A DNA stretch of 64,000 nucleotides. Source: Saccopteryx bilineata. Its lineage: Eukaryota > Chordata > Mammalia > Chiroptera > Emballonuridae. This document shows positions 11,181-22,844 of this stretch, one piece after another. The notes beneath the pieces are model-generated. The model did no database searches. It saw only the letters and a list, made by a program, of their open reading frames with translations, and was not told the origin of the DNA. The DNA is taken from NCBI RefSeq assembly GCF_036850765.1, contig NC_089491.1, positions 189,641,520 through 189,705,519 on the forward strand, read 5' to 3'. Numbering within the stretch: position 1 is the stretch's first letter; the number at the start of each line of letters is the position of its first letter. Position numbers and translations under genes: made by a program.

Positions 11181-12006
11181 GAGGAGAAGACAAGATGGCG
11201 CTGGAGTAGACGGATGTACCAACATCCACCTCCCAGAACCAAAGTGAATTACAAACTAATTTTAAGAACTATCATCTGGAAAAACCAACTTTGGACTAAA
11301 CTAAGAGGACTCTTCAACCAAGGGACACTGAATAAGCCACACCGAGACTGGAAGGAAAAGTAGAAATATGGAGAGGGCTGCCCAGCTTCCCGGAGCGAAA
11401 GGCAGCCGGGAGAGACTCGTGTGGCGGGAAATGAAGTTAGCAGAGAGGGGAGGGTCCTGAGCCCCAGGAACAAAGACCCAGCCTGCATCCCCAGAGCCCA
11501 GAAGAAGCGTAAGGAAAGTATTTAGCTGGAAACTAGTCAGGATATTGTTTGTGAGAAAGTCTGATTTCTCAGACCCAGGATTCTTCTTAAAGGGACTGCG
11601 CAGAAAACCTCTCTCACAACCAGTCTCCCGGGGCTCCAGGAGATGGGGAGAGAGAGAATACGAGAGTAGCAGGAAGAGAGTATAATCTAGGAGGCACAGG
11701 GAGAAACATTTTGGGAGACAGCCACCCTAACCCCTGGGTCGAGTCACTCCCCAAATCTGAAGTGAATATTTCCCCTGGAAACAGCAATATCAGCAAAGGG
11801 AAGCAGGAGAACAGCCAAACAAGCTCTCCCGTGGCACTGAGAGCAGAGTTGCTTAGAAGGAGAGAGCTTGCCTGACCAGTGGTGGTGCAGTGGATAAAGC
11901 ATTGACCTGGAAATGCTGAGGTTGCTGGTTCAAAACCCTGGGCTTGCCTGGTCAAGGTACATATGGGAGTTGATGCTTCCAGCTCCTCCCCCCTTCTCTC
12001 TCTCTG

Positions 12007-12045
<39 letters not shown>

Positions 12046-12905
12046 CCTCTCCTCTCTAAAAAATAAATAAATAAATTTAAGAAGGAGGGAGCTTTAGGGG
12101 CTAAAGTGGTGAGTGTTAGGGTCTGAGCTGCAGCACCCGCACCCCACACGGCTGAGGGCTTGCTGGAGGGTGGGCGGTGGCAGGACACAGAGGGGCGGAA
12201 ACCTGCTGGCCACCACTGGGCTCACGCAAGAGCTCAGTCTTGCCCAGCTGGGGAGGAGTTGGTGTGCAAAAGCAGTCAAGCCCAGCTGCCGGCAGCCTGT
12301 AATCCAGCCTGAGGGAGAAGGGCAGGAACCCAGGAAGGGGTGGAGACCAGCCCTTGAGCAAGGGTGCAGGACTACAGGCTTGCCACCCCGCCCCCTGTGG
12401 AATAGAGGCTTGTGGCCTGACTTGGGAGCCGGCTCCTCCCGTGAGGGTGGAGCCAAAAGCCCAGAACAGGTGGAGTTCTGCTACTGAGCTGAGCATGGCC
12501 ACGCAGTCCTGACTGGCCAGTAGAACCAAGGCTAGCAGCCATTCCATGAGCAGGCTCCTCCTGCAAGAGTGGAGAGAAAGCCTGGAAACAGGTGGAGACC
12601 CGCAGCTGAGCAAAGGTGTTCGCCAATGCCCTTAGGACTGAGCATAATGCCGCCCACAGGGGCGGGCAAAGGCCAAGGCAACCAAGGCTTGTGCACCCGA
12701 GCACATGATCACAGACACTCCTGTGAAGGAGAGGTGGAAACCACAGCAAAAGCCACACTGGGCAGGCACTGGCAACACCCAAACCCAGAAGCCCTAGGCA
12801 GCAACAGAAGAGGGGGTGGCAGGCCTGCAGACAGACCATACCTAGGGAACAGAGGCCATACCCAGTGAACTCCAAGGGACAAAAACCTTCCTTTACACAG
12901 AGAAA
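11181..12905 (+). promoter_or_regulatory. L1 5'UTR of composite A
   Basis: Begins GAGGAGAAGACAAGATGGCG, a YY1-like start seen in many mammalian L1s. GC-rich with several CpGs, it matches the reverse complement of 32887-34211 in copy B, apart from a later SINE. It would contain the internal RNA polymerase II promoter that lets the full-length transcript carry its own promoter. Confidence 0.75.
11870..12079 (+). mobile_element. Short Rhin-type SINE in the L1 5'UTR of copy A
   Basis: Forward SINE with a long CT/GA-rich body and AAATAAATAAATAAAT tail. The 15-bp word agaaggagagagctt (11855-11869) repeats with one change at 12080-12094. Copy B has the uninterrupted site, so this insertion postdates mobilisation. 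Confidence 0.95.
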
Positions 12906-13813
12906 ATGCAGAGGCAGAGAAATGCAACACAAATGAACCAAGAGAAATCCCCAGAAAAGGACCTAAATGAATCAGATATAACCAAATTACCAGCTGCAGA
13001 GTTTAAAATAACAATTGTTAGGATGCTCAAAGATATTAGAACAACAATAGATGGTCATTACGAAAACCTAAATAAAGAGATAGCAAATATAAAAAAGGAC
13101 ATTGAAATAATAAAAAAGAATCAGTCAGAAATGACAAATACAATATCTGAAATAAAGAACACAATGGAAGGAATTAAAAGCAGGATGGATGAAGTGGAGA
13201 ATCAAATCAGCGAGTTACAGGACACGATAAATAAAGGCACAGAAGCAGAGCAGAAAAAAGAAAACAGACTCAAAAAGTATGAGGAAACTCTAAAAGAGCT
13301 CTGTGACAACATGAAGAGAAATAACACCTGCATCATAGGGGTTCCTGAAGAACAGGAGAAAGAACAAGGGAGAGAGACTTTGTTCAAGCATATCATAGCT
13401 GAAAACTTCCCTCAATTAAGGAAGGAAAACATCTCACATGTTCAGGAAGCACAGAGAACTCCATTAAGGAGAAACCCAAAGAAACCTACACCAAGACACA
13501 TCATAATTAAAATACCAAAGCTAAGTGATAAAGAGAAAATATTAAAAGCTAGAGAAAAAAAGACTATGACCTACAAAGGAGCCCCATAAAAATGACTTCT
13601 GACTTCTCGACAGAAACACTTGAGGCCAGAAGAGAATGGCAAGAAATATTCAAAGTAATGCAGAACAAAAGCCTACAACCAAGACTACTCTATCCAGCAA
13701 GGCTATCATTTAAAATTGAAGGAGAAATAAAAAGCTTTACAAACAAAAAAAACCTCAAGGAATTTACTACAACCAAACCAAGGCTGCAAGTAATGCTAAG
13801 GGGCCTGTTGTAA
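12906..13813 (+). pseudogene. L1 ORF1 of composite A, broken
   Basis: The open frame from ATG 12906 runs 227 codons to a stop at 13589, and the frame resumes at 13592 for 73 codons ending at 13813. Order of parts: a charged N-terminus, a long coiled coil (roughly residues 50-130, heptads of I/L with K/E), an RRM-like middle containing IIGVPEEQE, and a C-terminal domain (REWQEIFKVM, ARLSFKIEGEIKSF). L1 ORF1p is a trimeric RNA-binding chaperone that coats L1 RNA. One frame disruption near 13587 separates the RRM from the C-terminal domain, so no intact product is expected. Confidence 0.9.
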
Positions 13814-13869
13814 ACAGATCAAAGGAGAAAAAGAATATAGCAAAAGAGAAATACAGTTTGAAAGAATAA

Positions 13870-16800
13870 ATGCAATAAACAATTACATATCAATAATAAC
13901 CTTAAATGTAAATGGATTAAACAATCCGATCAAAAGACATAGGGTAGCTGTGTGGATAAGAAAACAGGACCCATACATATGCTGTCTACAAGAGACACAC
14001 CTTAAATCAAAAGATGCACACTGACTGAAGATAAAAGGATGGAAAAAAATATTTCACGCAAATGGAAATGAAAAAAAAGCTGGGTTAGCAATACTTATAT
14101 CAGACAAAATGGACTTTAAAACAAAGACCGTAGTTAGAGATGAAGAAGGTCACTACATAATGATAAGGGTGGAAATCCAAAAGGAAGATATAACCGTTAT
14201 ATATAAATATCTACGCAACTAATATAGGAGCACCTAAATATATAAAGCAGACTTTGATGGATATAAAAGGCGAAATCAACAGCAATACTATAATAGTAGG
14301 GGATTTCAATACCCGATTAACATCATTAGATAGATCCTCAAGAAAGAAAATTAACAAAGATACAGCAGACTTAAAGGACATATTATATCAACTCGATTTA
14401 ATAGATATCTTCAGAACCTTTCACCCTAAAACAGCAGAATATACATTCTTTTCAAGTGCTCATGGTACATTCTCTAGAACAGACCACATGTTAGGGCACA
14501 AAAGTGGTCTCAACAAATTTAAGAAGATTGAAATCCTATCGAGCATGTTCTCTGATCACAATGGCATTAAACTAGAAATGAACCACAACAAAAAAACTGA
14601 AAAACATTCAAACACTTGGAAACTAAATAGCACGTTATTAAATAACGAATGGGTAAACAATGAGATCAAAGAAGAAATTAAAAAATTCCTAGAAACAAAC
14701 AATAATGAGCATACATCAACTCAAAATTTATGGGACACAGCAAAAGCAGTCCTGAGAGGGAAGATTATAGCATTACAGGCATACCTCAAGAAGCTAGAAA
14801 AAGCTCAAATAAAAAACTTGACCCTACATCTAAAAGAACTAGAAAAAGAACAGCAAGTAAAGCCCAGAGCTAGTAGAAGGAAGGAAATAATAAAGATCAG
14901 AGCAGAAATAAATGACATAGAGGCTAAAGAAACAATACAGAGGATCAATGAAACCAGGAGCTGGTTCTTTGAAAAGGTAAACAAGATCGATGAACCTTTA
15001 ACCAGACTCACCAAGAAAAAAAGAGCAAGGACTCAAATAAATAAAATTAGAAACGAGAGTGGAGAAATAACAACTGACACAACAAAATACAAACTATTGT
15101 AAGAAAATACTATAGAGAACTGTACCCCAAAAAACTAGACAACCTAGATGAAATGGACAAATTCCTTGAAACATAGAATCTTCCAAAAATCAATCTGGAA
15201 GAATCAGAAAACCTAAACAGACCAATTACAACAAATGAGATGAAAACAGCTATGAAAAATCTCCCAAAAAAGAAAAGTCCTGGGCCTGATGGCTTCACAA
15301 GTGAATTCTACCAAATATTCAAGAAGAACTAACTCCTATCCTTTTTCAAGCTATTTCAAAAAATTCAAGAGGAAGGAAGACTTCCGAGCTCCTTATATGA
15401 GGCAAGCATAATTGTCATTCCAAAACCAGGCACAGACAACACACACACAAAAAAAATTATAGGCCAATATCCCTGATGAATTTAGACACAAAAATCCTCA
15501 ACAAAATATTAGCAAACAGGATCCAGCAATATATGAAAAAAATCATAGACGATGATCAAGTGGAATTTATTCTTGGGAGGCAAGGTTGGTACAAATTTGC
15601 AAATCAATCAATGTTATTCATCATATAAACAAAAGGAAGGAGAAAAACCATATGATAATTTCAATAGATGCAGAAAACGCATTTGATAAAATCCAGCAGT
15701 CGTTCATGATCAAAACTCTCAGCAAAGTCGGAATACAGGGAACATACCTCAACATGATAAAGGCCATCTATGACGAACCCACAGCCAACATCATACTCAA
15801 TGGGCAAAAATTAAAAGCAATCCCCTTAAGATCAGGAACAAGGCAGGGGTGCCCCCCTTTTACCACTCTTATTCAACATAGTCCTGGGAGTCTTAGCCAC
15901 AGCAATCAGACAAGAAAAAGAAATAAAAGGCATCCAAATTGGAAAAGAAGAAGTAAAACTATCATTATTTGCAGATGATATGATATTGTATATAGAAAAT
16001 CCTAAAGTCGCAGTCAAAAAACTACTAGACCTGATAAATGAATTCAGCAAGGTGGCAGGATATAAAATCAATACTCAGAAATCAGAGGCATTTTTATATA
16101 CTAACAATGAGCTGTCAGAAAGAGAAATTAAGGAATCAATCCCCTTTACCATTGCAACCAAAAAAATAATGTACCTAGGAATAAATTTAACCAGGGAGAT
16201 TAAAGACTTCTACTCAGAAAATTATAAAACATTGATAAAAAAAGCAGGGAAGATACAAACAAGTGGAGGTATATTCCGTGCTCATGGTTAGGAAGAATAA
16301 ACATCATTAAAATGTCTATATTACCCAAAGCAATTTACAAATTCAATGCAATACCGATTAAAATACCAATGACTTACTTCAAAGATATAGAACACATATT
16401 CCAAAAATTTATATGGAACCAAAAGAGAACACGAATAGCCTCAGCAATCATGAAAAGGAAGAATAAAGTGGGAGGTGTCACACTTCCAGATATCAAGTTA
16501 TATTATAAGGCCATTGTACTCAAAACAGCATGGTACTGGCATAAGAACAGGCATATAGATCAATGGAACAGAACTGAGAACCCGGAAATAAACCTACACC
16601 TTTATGGACAACTGATATTTGACAAAGGAGGTAAGAGCATACATTGGAGTAAAGACAGCCTCTTCAACTAATGGTGTTGGGAAAACTGGACAGCTACCTG
16701 CAAAAAAATGAAACTAGACCACCAACTTACACCACTCACAAAAATAAACTCAAAATGGATAAAAGACTTAAATGTAAGCTGTAAAACCATAAGCATCTTA

Positions 16801-17694
16801 GAAGAAAACATAGGCAGTAAGCTCTCTGACATCTGTCACAGCAATATATTTGCTGATTTGTCTCCACAGGCAAGTGAAATAAAAGACAGGATAAACAAAT
16901 GGGACTTTATCAAACTAAAAAGCTTCTGCACAGCTAAAGACAATAAGAACAGAATAAAAAGACAAACTACACAATGGGAGAATATATTTGACAATGCATC
17001 TGATAAGGGGTTAATAACCAAAATATATAAAGAACTTGTAAAACTTAATACCAGGAAGACAAACAATCCAATCCAGAAATAGGCAAAAGAAATGAATAGA
17101 CACTTCTCCAAAGAGGACACACAGATGGCCAACAGGCATATGAAAAAATGCTCAACATCACTAATTATTAGAGAAATGCAAATTAAAACCACAATGAGAT
17201 ATCACCTCACACCAGTCAGAATGGCGCTCATCAATAAAACAACACAGAATAAGTGCTGGTGAGGATGTGGAGAAAAGGGAACCCTCCTGCACTGCTGGCG
17301 GGAATGCAGACTGGTGCAGCCACTGTGGAAAACAGTATGGAGATTCCTCAAGAAATTAAAAATCGAACTGCCTTTTGACCCAGCTATCCCACTTTTAGGA
17401 ATATACCCCAAGAACACCATAGCACTGTTTGAAAAGAAGAAATGCACTCCCAGGTTTATGGCAGCATTGTTCACAATAGCAAAGATCTGGAAACAGCCCA
17501 AGTGTCTATCAGAGGATGAGTGGATTGAAAAGCTTTGGTACATATATACTATGGAATACTACTCAGCCATAAGAAATGATGACATAGGATCTTTTACAAC
17601 AACATGGATGGGCCTTGATAACATTATACTGAGCAAAATAAGTAAATCAGAAAGAACTAAGAACTATATGATTCCATACATAGGTGGGACATAA
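13870..17694 (+). pseudogene. L1 ORF2 of composite A, multiply broken
   Basis: ORF2 encodes the endonuclease and reverse transcriptase that nick target DNA and copy the RNA. Here a one-base loss right after the ATG (compare 31917 in copy B) stops the frame at codon 3. Open blocks are 14254-15102 (rest of the apurinic-type endonuclease and the start of the linker), 15586-15978 and 15980-16291 (RT, with the FADDMILY catalytic text split across the frames), 16312-16671, 16708-17082 and 17314-17694 (C-terminal region). The C-terminal cysteine motif is disturbed near 17260. It is more decayed than the ORF2 of copy B. Confidence 0.9.
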
Positions 17695-17862
17695 AAATGA
17701 GACTCAGAGACATGGACAACAGTGTTGGGGTTACAGGGTGGGGGGGGAGGAGAAGGAGGCGGTTGGGGGAGGGGATGGGAGGGGCACAAAGAAAACCAGT
17801 TAGAAGGTGACAGAAGACAATTTTATCAATGTCACCCCATCAAAATTAAAAAAAAAAAAAAG
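17695..17862 (+). other. First L1 3'UTR and its internal poly(A)
   Basis: A G-rich tract (about 17737-17785, runs of 4-8 G) is followed by 'tgtcaccccatcaaaatt' and about 14 A. There is no AATAAA hexamer before the A-run, unlike the L1s at 38472 and 62484. The next bases (17863 on) do not match the 5' TSD, so this is not the true end of the insertion. Confidence 0.8.
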
Positions 17863-18875
17863 AATGTGTCTCACATGCAGTTAGAAGAATAGTATAAGGA
17901 TGCTAATTCTGCTTCTCAGGCCACATCCTGCAAAAGGGGCCCCAAGCAAATTGGTGATTTGGCTCCTCTGATTTTGCCAATTGGATAAAAAAAATAGGTC
18001 AGGAACACTCTGAAATAGAACTAACAATACATGAGCATAAATTTAAAGGACTTTTAGATACTGGAGCTGATGTATCTGTTATTGCTAAGCTACATTGGCC
18101 TCCCTCCTGGCCCACTCATGCAGCAGCCACAGAATTACAAGGTATAGGGCAGAGTAAATCCCCTCAACAAAGTTCTAGTGTTCAGTGTGATTAGGATATC
18201 AAAATTTAGCATAGGGGCCTTGGGAGCTCCTGCTACCTCAATAATGCATTGTGCAGACCCAATTACTTGGAAATCAGATAATCTTGTATGGGTAGACCAA
18301 TGGCCCCTTTCTCAGGAGAAACTTAGGTAGCTGCTCAATTGGTACAAGAGCAGCTACAGCTTGAACACATTGAACCATCTAATAGCCCATGGAATACACA
18401 TCCATATTTTGATCTTGTTGCCTCCTGGATTATCAAGGATCATAGGCGACCCTTACAGCTTATAGGTTTTGAGCTTCAAAATTATTGTTCCTTTTTTCAA
18501 AGGATCAACAACAATGGTTCTGGGAAACTTCCATTAAATGGCAAATTGCTCTTGCAAATCAATGGACAACTTTATACTGAAACTGTCAACTTAAAATCAG
18601 CTCAAAGTCTAGAATTATGTGCCATGATCATGGGTTTTCAGCATTTGCCATATTCCCCCTTTAATCTATATACAGACAGCAAATATTTACTTATGGTGTT
18701 TCCACTATAAAGACTGCTGTCTTAGGGACAAATGCTGATGAACTATTTCAGCATTTCCTCCTTCTTCAAAGACTTGTATATCAACATGGAGCTCCATGTT
18801 TTATAAGGACATACTCGAGCTCACTCCATGCTCTCTGGAGCTTTAGCACAAGGGAATGCCCTTCTTTTGTATTAC

Positions 18876-19251
18876 TTTTTTTTTTTTTTGTATTTTTCTG
18901 AAGTTGGAAATGGGGAGGCAGTCAGACCGACTTTCCGCATGCGCCCGACTGGGATCCACCCGGCATGTCTACAAGAGGGGGATGCTCTGCCTGTCTGGGG
19001 TGTTGCTCTGTTGCAACCAGGGCCATTTAGTGCCTGAGGCAGAGGCTGCAGAGCCATTCTCAGCGCCCGTGCCAACTTTGCTCCAGTGGAGCCTTAGCTG
19101 CAGGAAGGGAGGAGAGAGACAGAGGGGAGGGAGAGGGAGAGGGGTGGAGGAGCAGATGGGCACTTCTCCTGTTTGCCCTGGCCAGGAATCGAACCCAGGA
19201 CTCCTGCACACCAGGCCAATGCTCTACCACTGAGCCAACTGGCCAGTGCCT
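18876..19251 (-). mobile_element. SINE carried within the ERV cargo
   Basis: Reverse-strand long SINE with poly(T) on the left and the tRNA-like head at the right end. The word (a)ggaatgccctt repeats on both sides (about 18852-18863 and 19252-19263). Copy B contains the same SINE at the same ERV position (27383-27765), so it inserted into the source before transduction. Confidence 0.9.
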
Positions 19252-19259
19252 AGGAATGC

Positions 19260-19850
19260 CCTTGTTGATCAAGCTACCCAAAAGAAAATTATTTGCAGCA
19301 ACCATGACAGATTGAGCAATTCAGTCTTATACTATTCATCACCAGAACGCTGCAGCCCTGTGTAAACAGTTTCAACTTTCTCGGGAAGCAGCACAGCAGA
19401 TTGGGAAATCCTGTCCAGGGGGTCCTATACTATAATCTGCCCCTTCACTTGGAGTTAACCCTCAAGGACCCATACCAGGACAACTTTGGCAAATGGATGT
19501 TACTCATATACCTTCATTTGGCAAACAGTCCTATGCCCATGTTACAGTGGATACATATTCTGGATTTATAGTAACCTCTGTCAGAACAGGAGAGGCTGCT
19601 AAGCATGTTATAGCTCATTGTCTGTATGCACTGTTCTATTATTGGATTTCCTAAACTGGTTAAAGTGACAATGCTCCTGCATATGGACCAAAATCATTTA
19701 CTATATTTTGTCATTCTTACAATCTTTAAAGTGAAGGTATTATTAAAGTGTACCCAGCAAATATTTTAAGGTCAATTTAAAAAAAAATTTTAAAGAGGGT
19801 AGTCAAATCCTGGAACTCCTATGGGTCTACCATATCATTCTTTTTACTTA
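19260..19850 (+). pseudogene. ERV integrase remnant (missing from copy B)
   Basis: Broken frames encode integrase-like text, including the start of the catalytic core (a Trp-x-x-Asp-Val-Thr stretch near 19490) and a C-terminal Pro-x-Gly-Leu-Pro-Tyr type motif near 19815. Copy B lacks most of this block (19229-19831) through a deletion with a 6-bp microhomology. Non-functional. Confidence 0.65.
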
Positions 19851-19964
19851 AAAAAAAAATTAAATTTCTTTTGAATACTGATGAACAGGAGACGTCAAAT
19901 CTTTTTTGCCTGCAAACTACTACCTTCTTTATTAGATCTAGCTAATAACACTGTTTTGTCTTTT

Positions 19965-21471
19965 TCCAAATAGCTCCAGATATATGGAAAAGGTTAATAT
20001 AGGCGGATGGGGATCCTCAAACCTTTCAGCGAGATCTTCTGAGCATGGCTTTTAAGATACCAAGAGGCAGAAAAAGCCCAATAGAGATCAGGGGAACTAC
20101 CAGCTTTTAGGATACACCCCTAAAGGCTCCAATGCCCCAAAGGGGTCTCATTGGATGCTATTTGGGTCCTGCTTCAATAGTGGAAAAGAAGGTCATTGAG
20201 CTAAAGCCTGCCAGACTTACATGCCTCTGCTGTGAGGAAAAAGGGACACTGGAAGGTAGGCTTCTCCCTCGCTCCTCTAAGGGAGGGTTCAGTCTCTTCC
20301 AACCCTGCTCCAGGCACCTATGACCTAACCTTGCCCAGAATGCTGGGGTTTGCCACTGAAGGCTGAAGGTGCCCAGGGCCGTTGGCCCCATCTATGACAC
20401 TGTGGACGAGCCTAGGGTATTTCTTCCAAGAAGCAGGTAAACTGATCTCATTTGCACAAGGGCCACTTAACTATGTCATGCCTGAATAGTCAGGTTTTTT
20501 ATTCTTCCCTCAAAGATCTCTGTTGTGGGCATTGATAGTCCTATTTTCTGCTGCTTTGTCTAATATATAGTGTTTCCTTTATTCCTCCTACCTCAATGCC
20601 CCACTCATATTTCAGGCTGGGAACTACTCCTAATTTAGAGCTCTCTTTCCCCCTTTTGCCAACTTCTATTATGAATCTACCTTTACCATCCATCTTAGTG
20701 TATCCCAGGGGTCCCCAAACTTTTTACACAGGGGGCCAGTTCATTGTCCCTCAGACCGTTGGAGGGCCGGACTATAAAAAAACAACAACTATGAACAAAT
20801 CCCTATGCACACTGCACATATCTTATTTTAAAGTAAAAACCAAAACGGGAACAAATACAATATTTAAAATAAAGAACAAGTAAATTTAAATCAACAAACT
20901 GACCAGTATTTCAATGGGAACTATACTCCTCTCACTGACCACCAATGAAAGAGATGCCCCTTCCGGAAGTGCTGTGAGGGCCAGATAAATGGCCTCAGGG
21001 GGCCGCATGTGGCCCGCGGGTCATAGTTTGGGGACCCCTGGTGTATCCCAAGGTTCTCTTTACCAAGCCACAGTCATAGAACTCCAGGGAAAAGCAACCT
21101 GGGTTCATCTCTCCAGGCAGAAGAGAACAGAAGCTCCATATCTGCACATGCTACAGATGGCTTTCCAGTCTACCTGAATCATTACCAGCTAAAAGCAGCC
21201 GTCATTGGGACTTGGACGTGATCTGCAAAGTATAGAAGTGTGCCAACAATTCCAGTGCCATGCGAACTTTTCCTGGATGTGGACATTTTTTTGGCTCCTG
21301 GTCCTTGTGACAGCTCCTAACAGACTGAACTAGGGTTGGGTTGCATTTTTCAGGGATTTGGCATGGTGTTGGGACCAACTTGGACTTGGTGAACATGTTA
21401 AGGACACTACTCTTTTATGGATTCTTGCTGTATTGGCCAAGAGTTTGCTTGAAGGCTTTAATCACTGTAAA
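19965..21471 (+). pseudogene. Cargo part 2: class I (gamma-like) ERV gag-pro remnant
   Basis: From about 19970 the text resembles a gammaretroviral capsid C-terminus, then a nucleocapsid with a degraded CCHC zinc knuckle near 20165-20205, then the linker into protease (about 20330-20470) where the Asp-Thr-Gly is no longer clean. The later part to 21471 is not assigned. Multiple stops and shifts. The order, class II pol followed by class I gag, is not that of any single retrovirus, so the source locus was already a mosaic. The same block is present at 26152-27380 in copy B. Confidence 0.6.
20706..21040 (+). mobile_element. Non-autonomous hAT transposon, 335 bp
   Basis: Perfect 16-bp terminal inverted repeats (CAGGGGTCCCCAAACT ... 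AGTTTGGGGACCCCTG) and a perfect 8-bp TSD, gtgtatcc, at 20698-20705 and 21041-21048. Eight-bp TSDs and CAGGGG ends are the hallmark of hAT elements. It has no transposase frame. Copy B has the empty site with one copy of gtgtatcc (near 26500), which proves the insertion came after the two composites separated. Confidence 0.95.
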
Positions 21472-21920
21472 AAAAATAGAAGACTGGATAAAGAAGATGT
21501 GACACATATACACCATGGTATACTATTCAGTCATGAGAAATGATGACATCAGATCACTTACAACGAAATGATGGGATCCTGATAACATTATACGGAGTGA
21601 AATAAGTAAATCAGAAAAAAACAAGAACTGCAGGATTCCATACATTGGTGGGACATAAAGGCGAGACTAGGAGACATGGACAAGAGTGTGGTGGTTACAG
21701 GGGGTTGGGGGAGGGAAGGAGGGAGAGGAGGAGGGGTTGGGGGAGGGGTACAGGGAAAACTAGATAGGAGGTGACAGAGGACAATCTGACTTTGAGTGAT
21801 GGGTGTGCAACAGAATTGAATGACAAGATGACCTGGACATGTTTTCTTTGGATGTATGTACCCTGATTTGTTTATGTCACCGCATTAAAATAAAAATTTA
21901 TTTATAAAAAAAATTTTTTT
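21472..21920 (+). mobile_element. Second L1 3' end supplying the poly(A) site of copy A
   Basis: A 5'-truncated L1 3' end of a different subfamily from the L1 at 11181: the tail of ORF2 (21480-21660), a G-rich tract, 'tgatttgtttatgtcaccgcattaaaataaaaatt', an AATAAA signal near 21889 and a short poly(A). In style it belongs with the L1s at 38472 and 62484. The junction to the ERV cargo (about 21471) is shared with copy B (about 26145). Confidence 0.85.
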
Positions 21921-21933
21921 AAATCTTTAAGTC
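21921..21933 (+). repeat. Right 13-bp TSD of composite A
   Basis: aaatctttaagtc, identical to 11168-11180. Seven T lie between the poly(A) and this word. Confidence 0.85.
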
Positions 21934-22350
21934 ATATTTTATCATAATTTTCTTTTATTATTGTTACATACCTTAATTTTCTTTGTTCATTTTATGCCAT
22001 TTGTATAATCTCTACACCATTTTGTTTCTTATTTTTACATTTGTCGGGTTTAAGTAAAACACTGCATTACCAGTACAACTGGTTTAAAATTTGCAAAGAC
22101 AATTTCCTCTTGGTAGACATCTTGGGAGGGGTTTGATGAAAAATATCCAAGACACAAAACACAAATTGCTGTACCGAGTCTGGGATAACAGTTGAAATGG
22201 TGCACACGGAGATGGTAGTGCTGCTGGAAGCTGGTCCTCACTGTTGTATGCCCAGCTCGGCAAACTTGTGCTGCCAGACGCAGAGCAGTTGTGGCTAGTG
22301 ATTGTGGTCATAAAGTTGAATGGTTATAAGTTGCATAGGTCGTAAGTTGA
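21934..22350 (+). mobile_element. Right part of the split MITE-like element
   Basis: Continues 11058-11167 across composite A. It ends with GGTCGTAAGTTGATC, imperfectly complementary to the left end. No transposase frame was seen. Confidence 0.45.
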
Positions 22351-22392
22351 TCAATATTTATATATGCCAACTATAATTTTTAAAAAAAGAAG

Positions 22393-22844
22393 TAAATAAG
22401 AGGATCTACCTAACTTATAGTTAGGGTACTGTGGGGATGAATCTACAAGGTGAGTAAGTGTAAGACTGAAAGGGGTAAGGGGAACGGTGAGAAGGGGGAA
22501 TGGATCATTCTAGGCAGAAACAACACAGAGTAGTAACACATGGAAACCAGGTGGAATGCAATGAGTTTGGAGTTCTGGTTCACAATAACTCAAACTTTGG
22601 GTTACATAAGGAGGAATGGTGAGAATGAAAACAGGGTACAGGCTAACCTATTGCTATAAAGAGATCTCAAGATCCAGTGGATTAATTATGATCAAAGTTT
22701 ATACTATGTTTATACTAAGTTTATATGTATCTTGCAAGTAGCACCAGTAGCAGTCACACCTACATGGTCAGTTTTGATTCCTCTACTCTCAAGCTTCCAA
22801 AATTAAATTATTTTGAAGAAAATCACAGACTTTAAATAATTTTT
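22393..22844. other. No gene recognised
   Basis: Moderately A/G-rich sequence after the end of the old L1 3'UTR (about 22351-22392). No ORF, RNA gene or repeat family was recognised. Confidence 0.4.

Larger units (their letters stand above)
17863..19964 (+). pseudogene. Cargo part 1: class II (beta-like) ERV pro-pol remnant
   Basis: Old endogenous retrovirus sequence with many breaks. At about 18045-18090 the text encodes a retropepsin active site (Asp-Thr-Gly-Ala). At about 18300-18420 it reads like the start of an RT, then skips by internal deletion to RNase H text (about 18570-18715, including the Thr-Asp-Ser catalytic region). Integrase-like text follows at about 19260-19850. The betaretroviral affinity is judged from residue style only. 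No LTR was seen at either side, so this is an internal fragment picked up as DNA cargo. Confidence 0.7.
11181..21920 (+). mobile_element. Composite retrotransposon A: L1 + ERV cargo + second L1 3' end
   Basis: One insertion about 10.7 kb long, bounded by a 13-bp TSD. In order it holds a full-length L1 (11181-17862), a class II ERV pol remnant (17863-19964), a class I ERV gag-pro remnant (19965-21471), and the 3' end of a second L1 subfamily ending in AATAAA-type signal and poly(A) (21472-21913). The same order recurs on the other strand at 25712-34211 with a different TSD. A SINE (11870-12079) and a hAT element (20706-21040) came later, because copy B has neither. The SINE at 18876-19251 is shared with copy B, so it was part of the transcript. 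I infer a 3' transduction by L1 reverse transcription. Confidence 0.85.
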
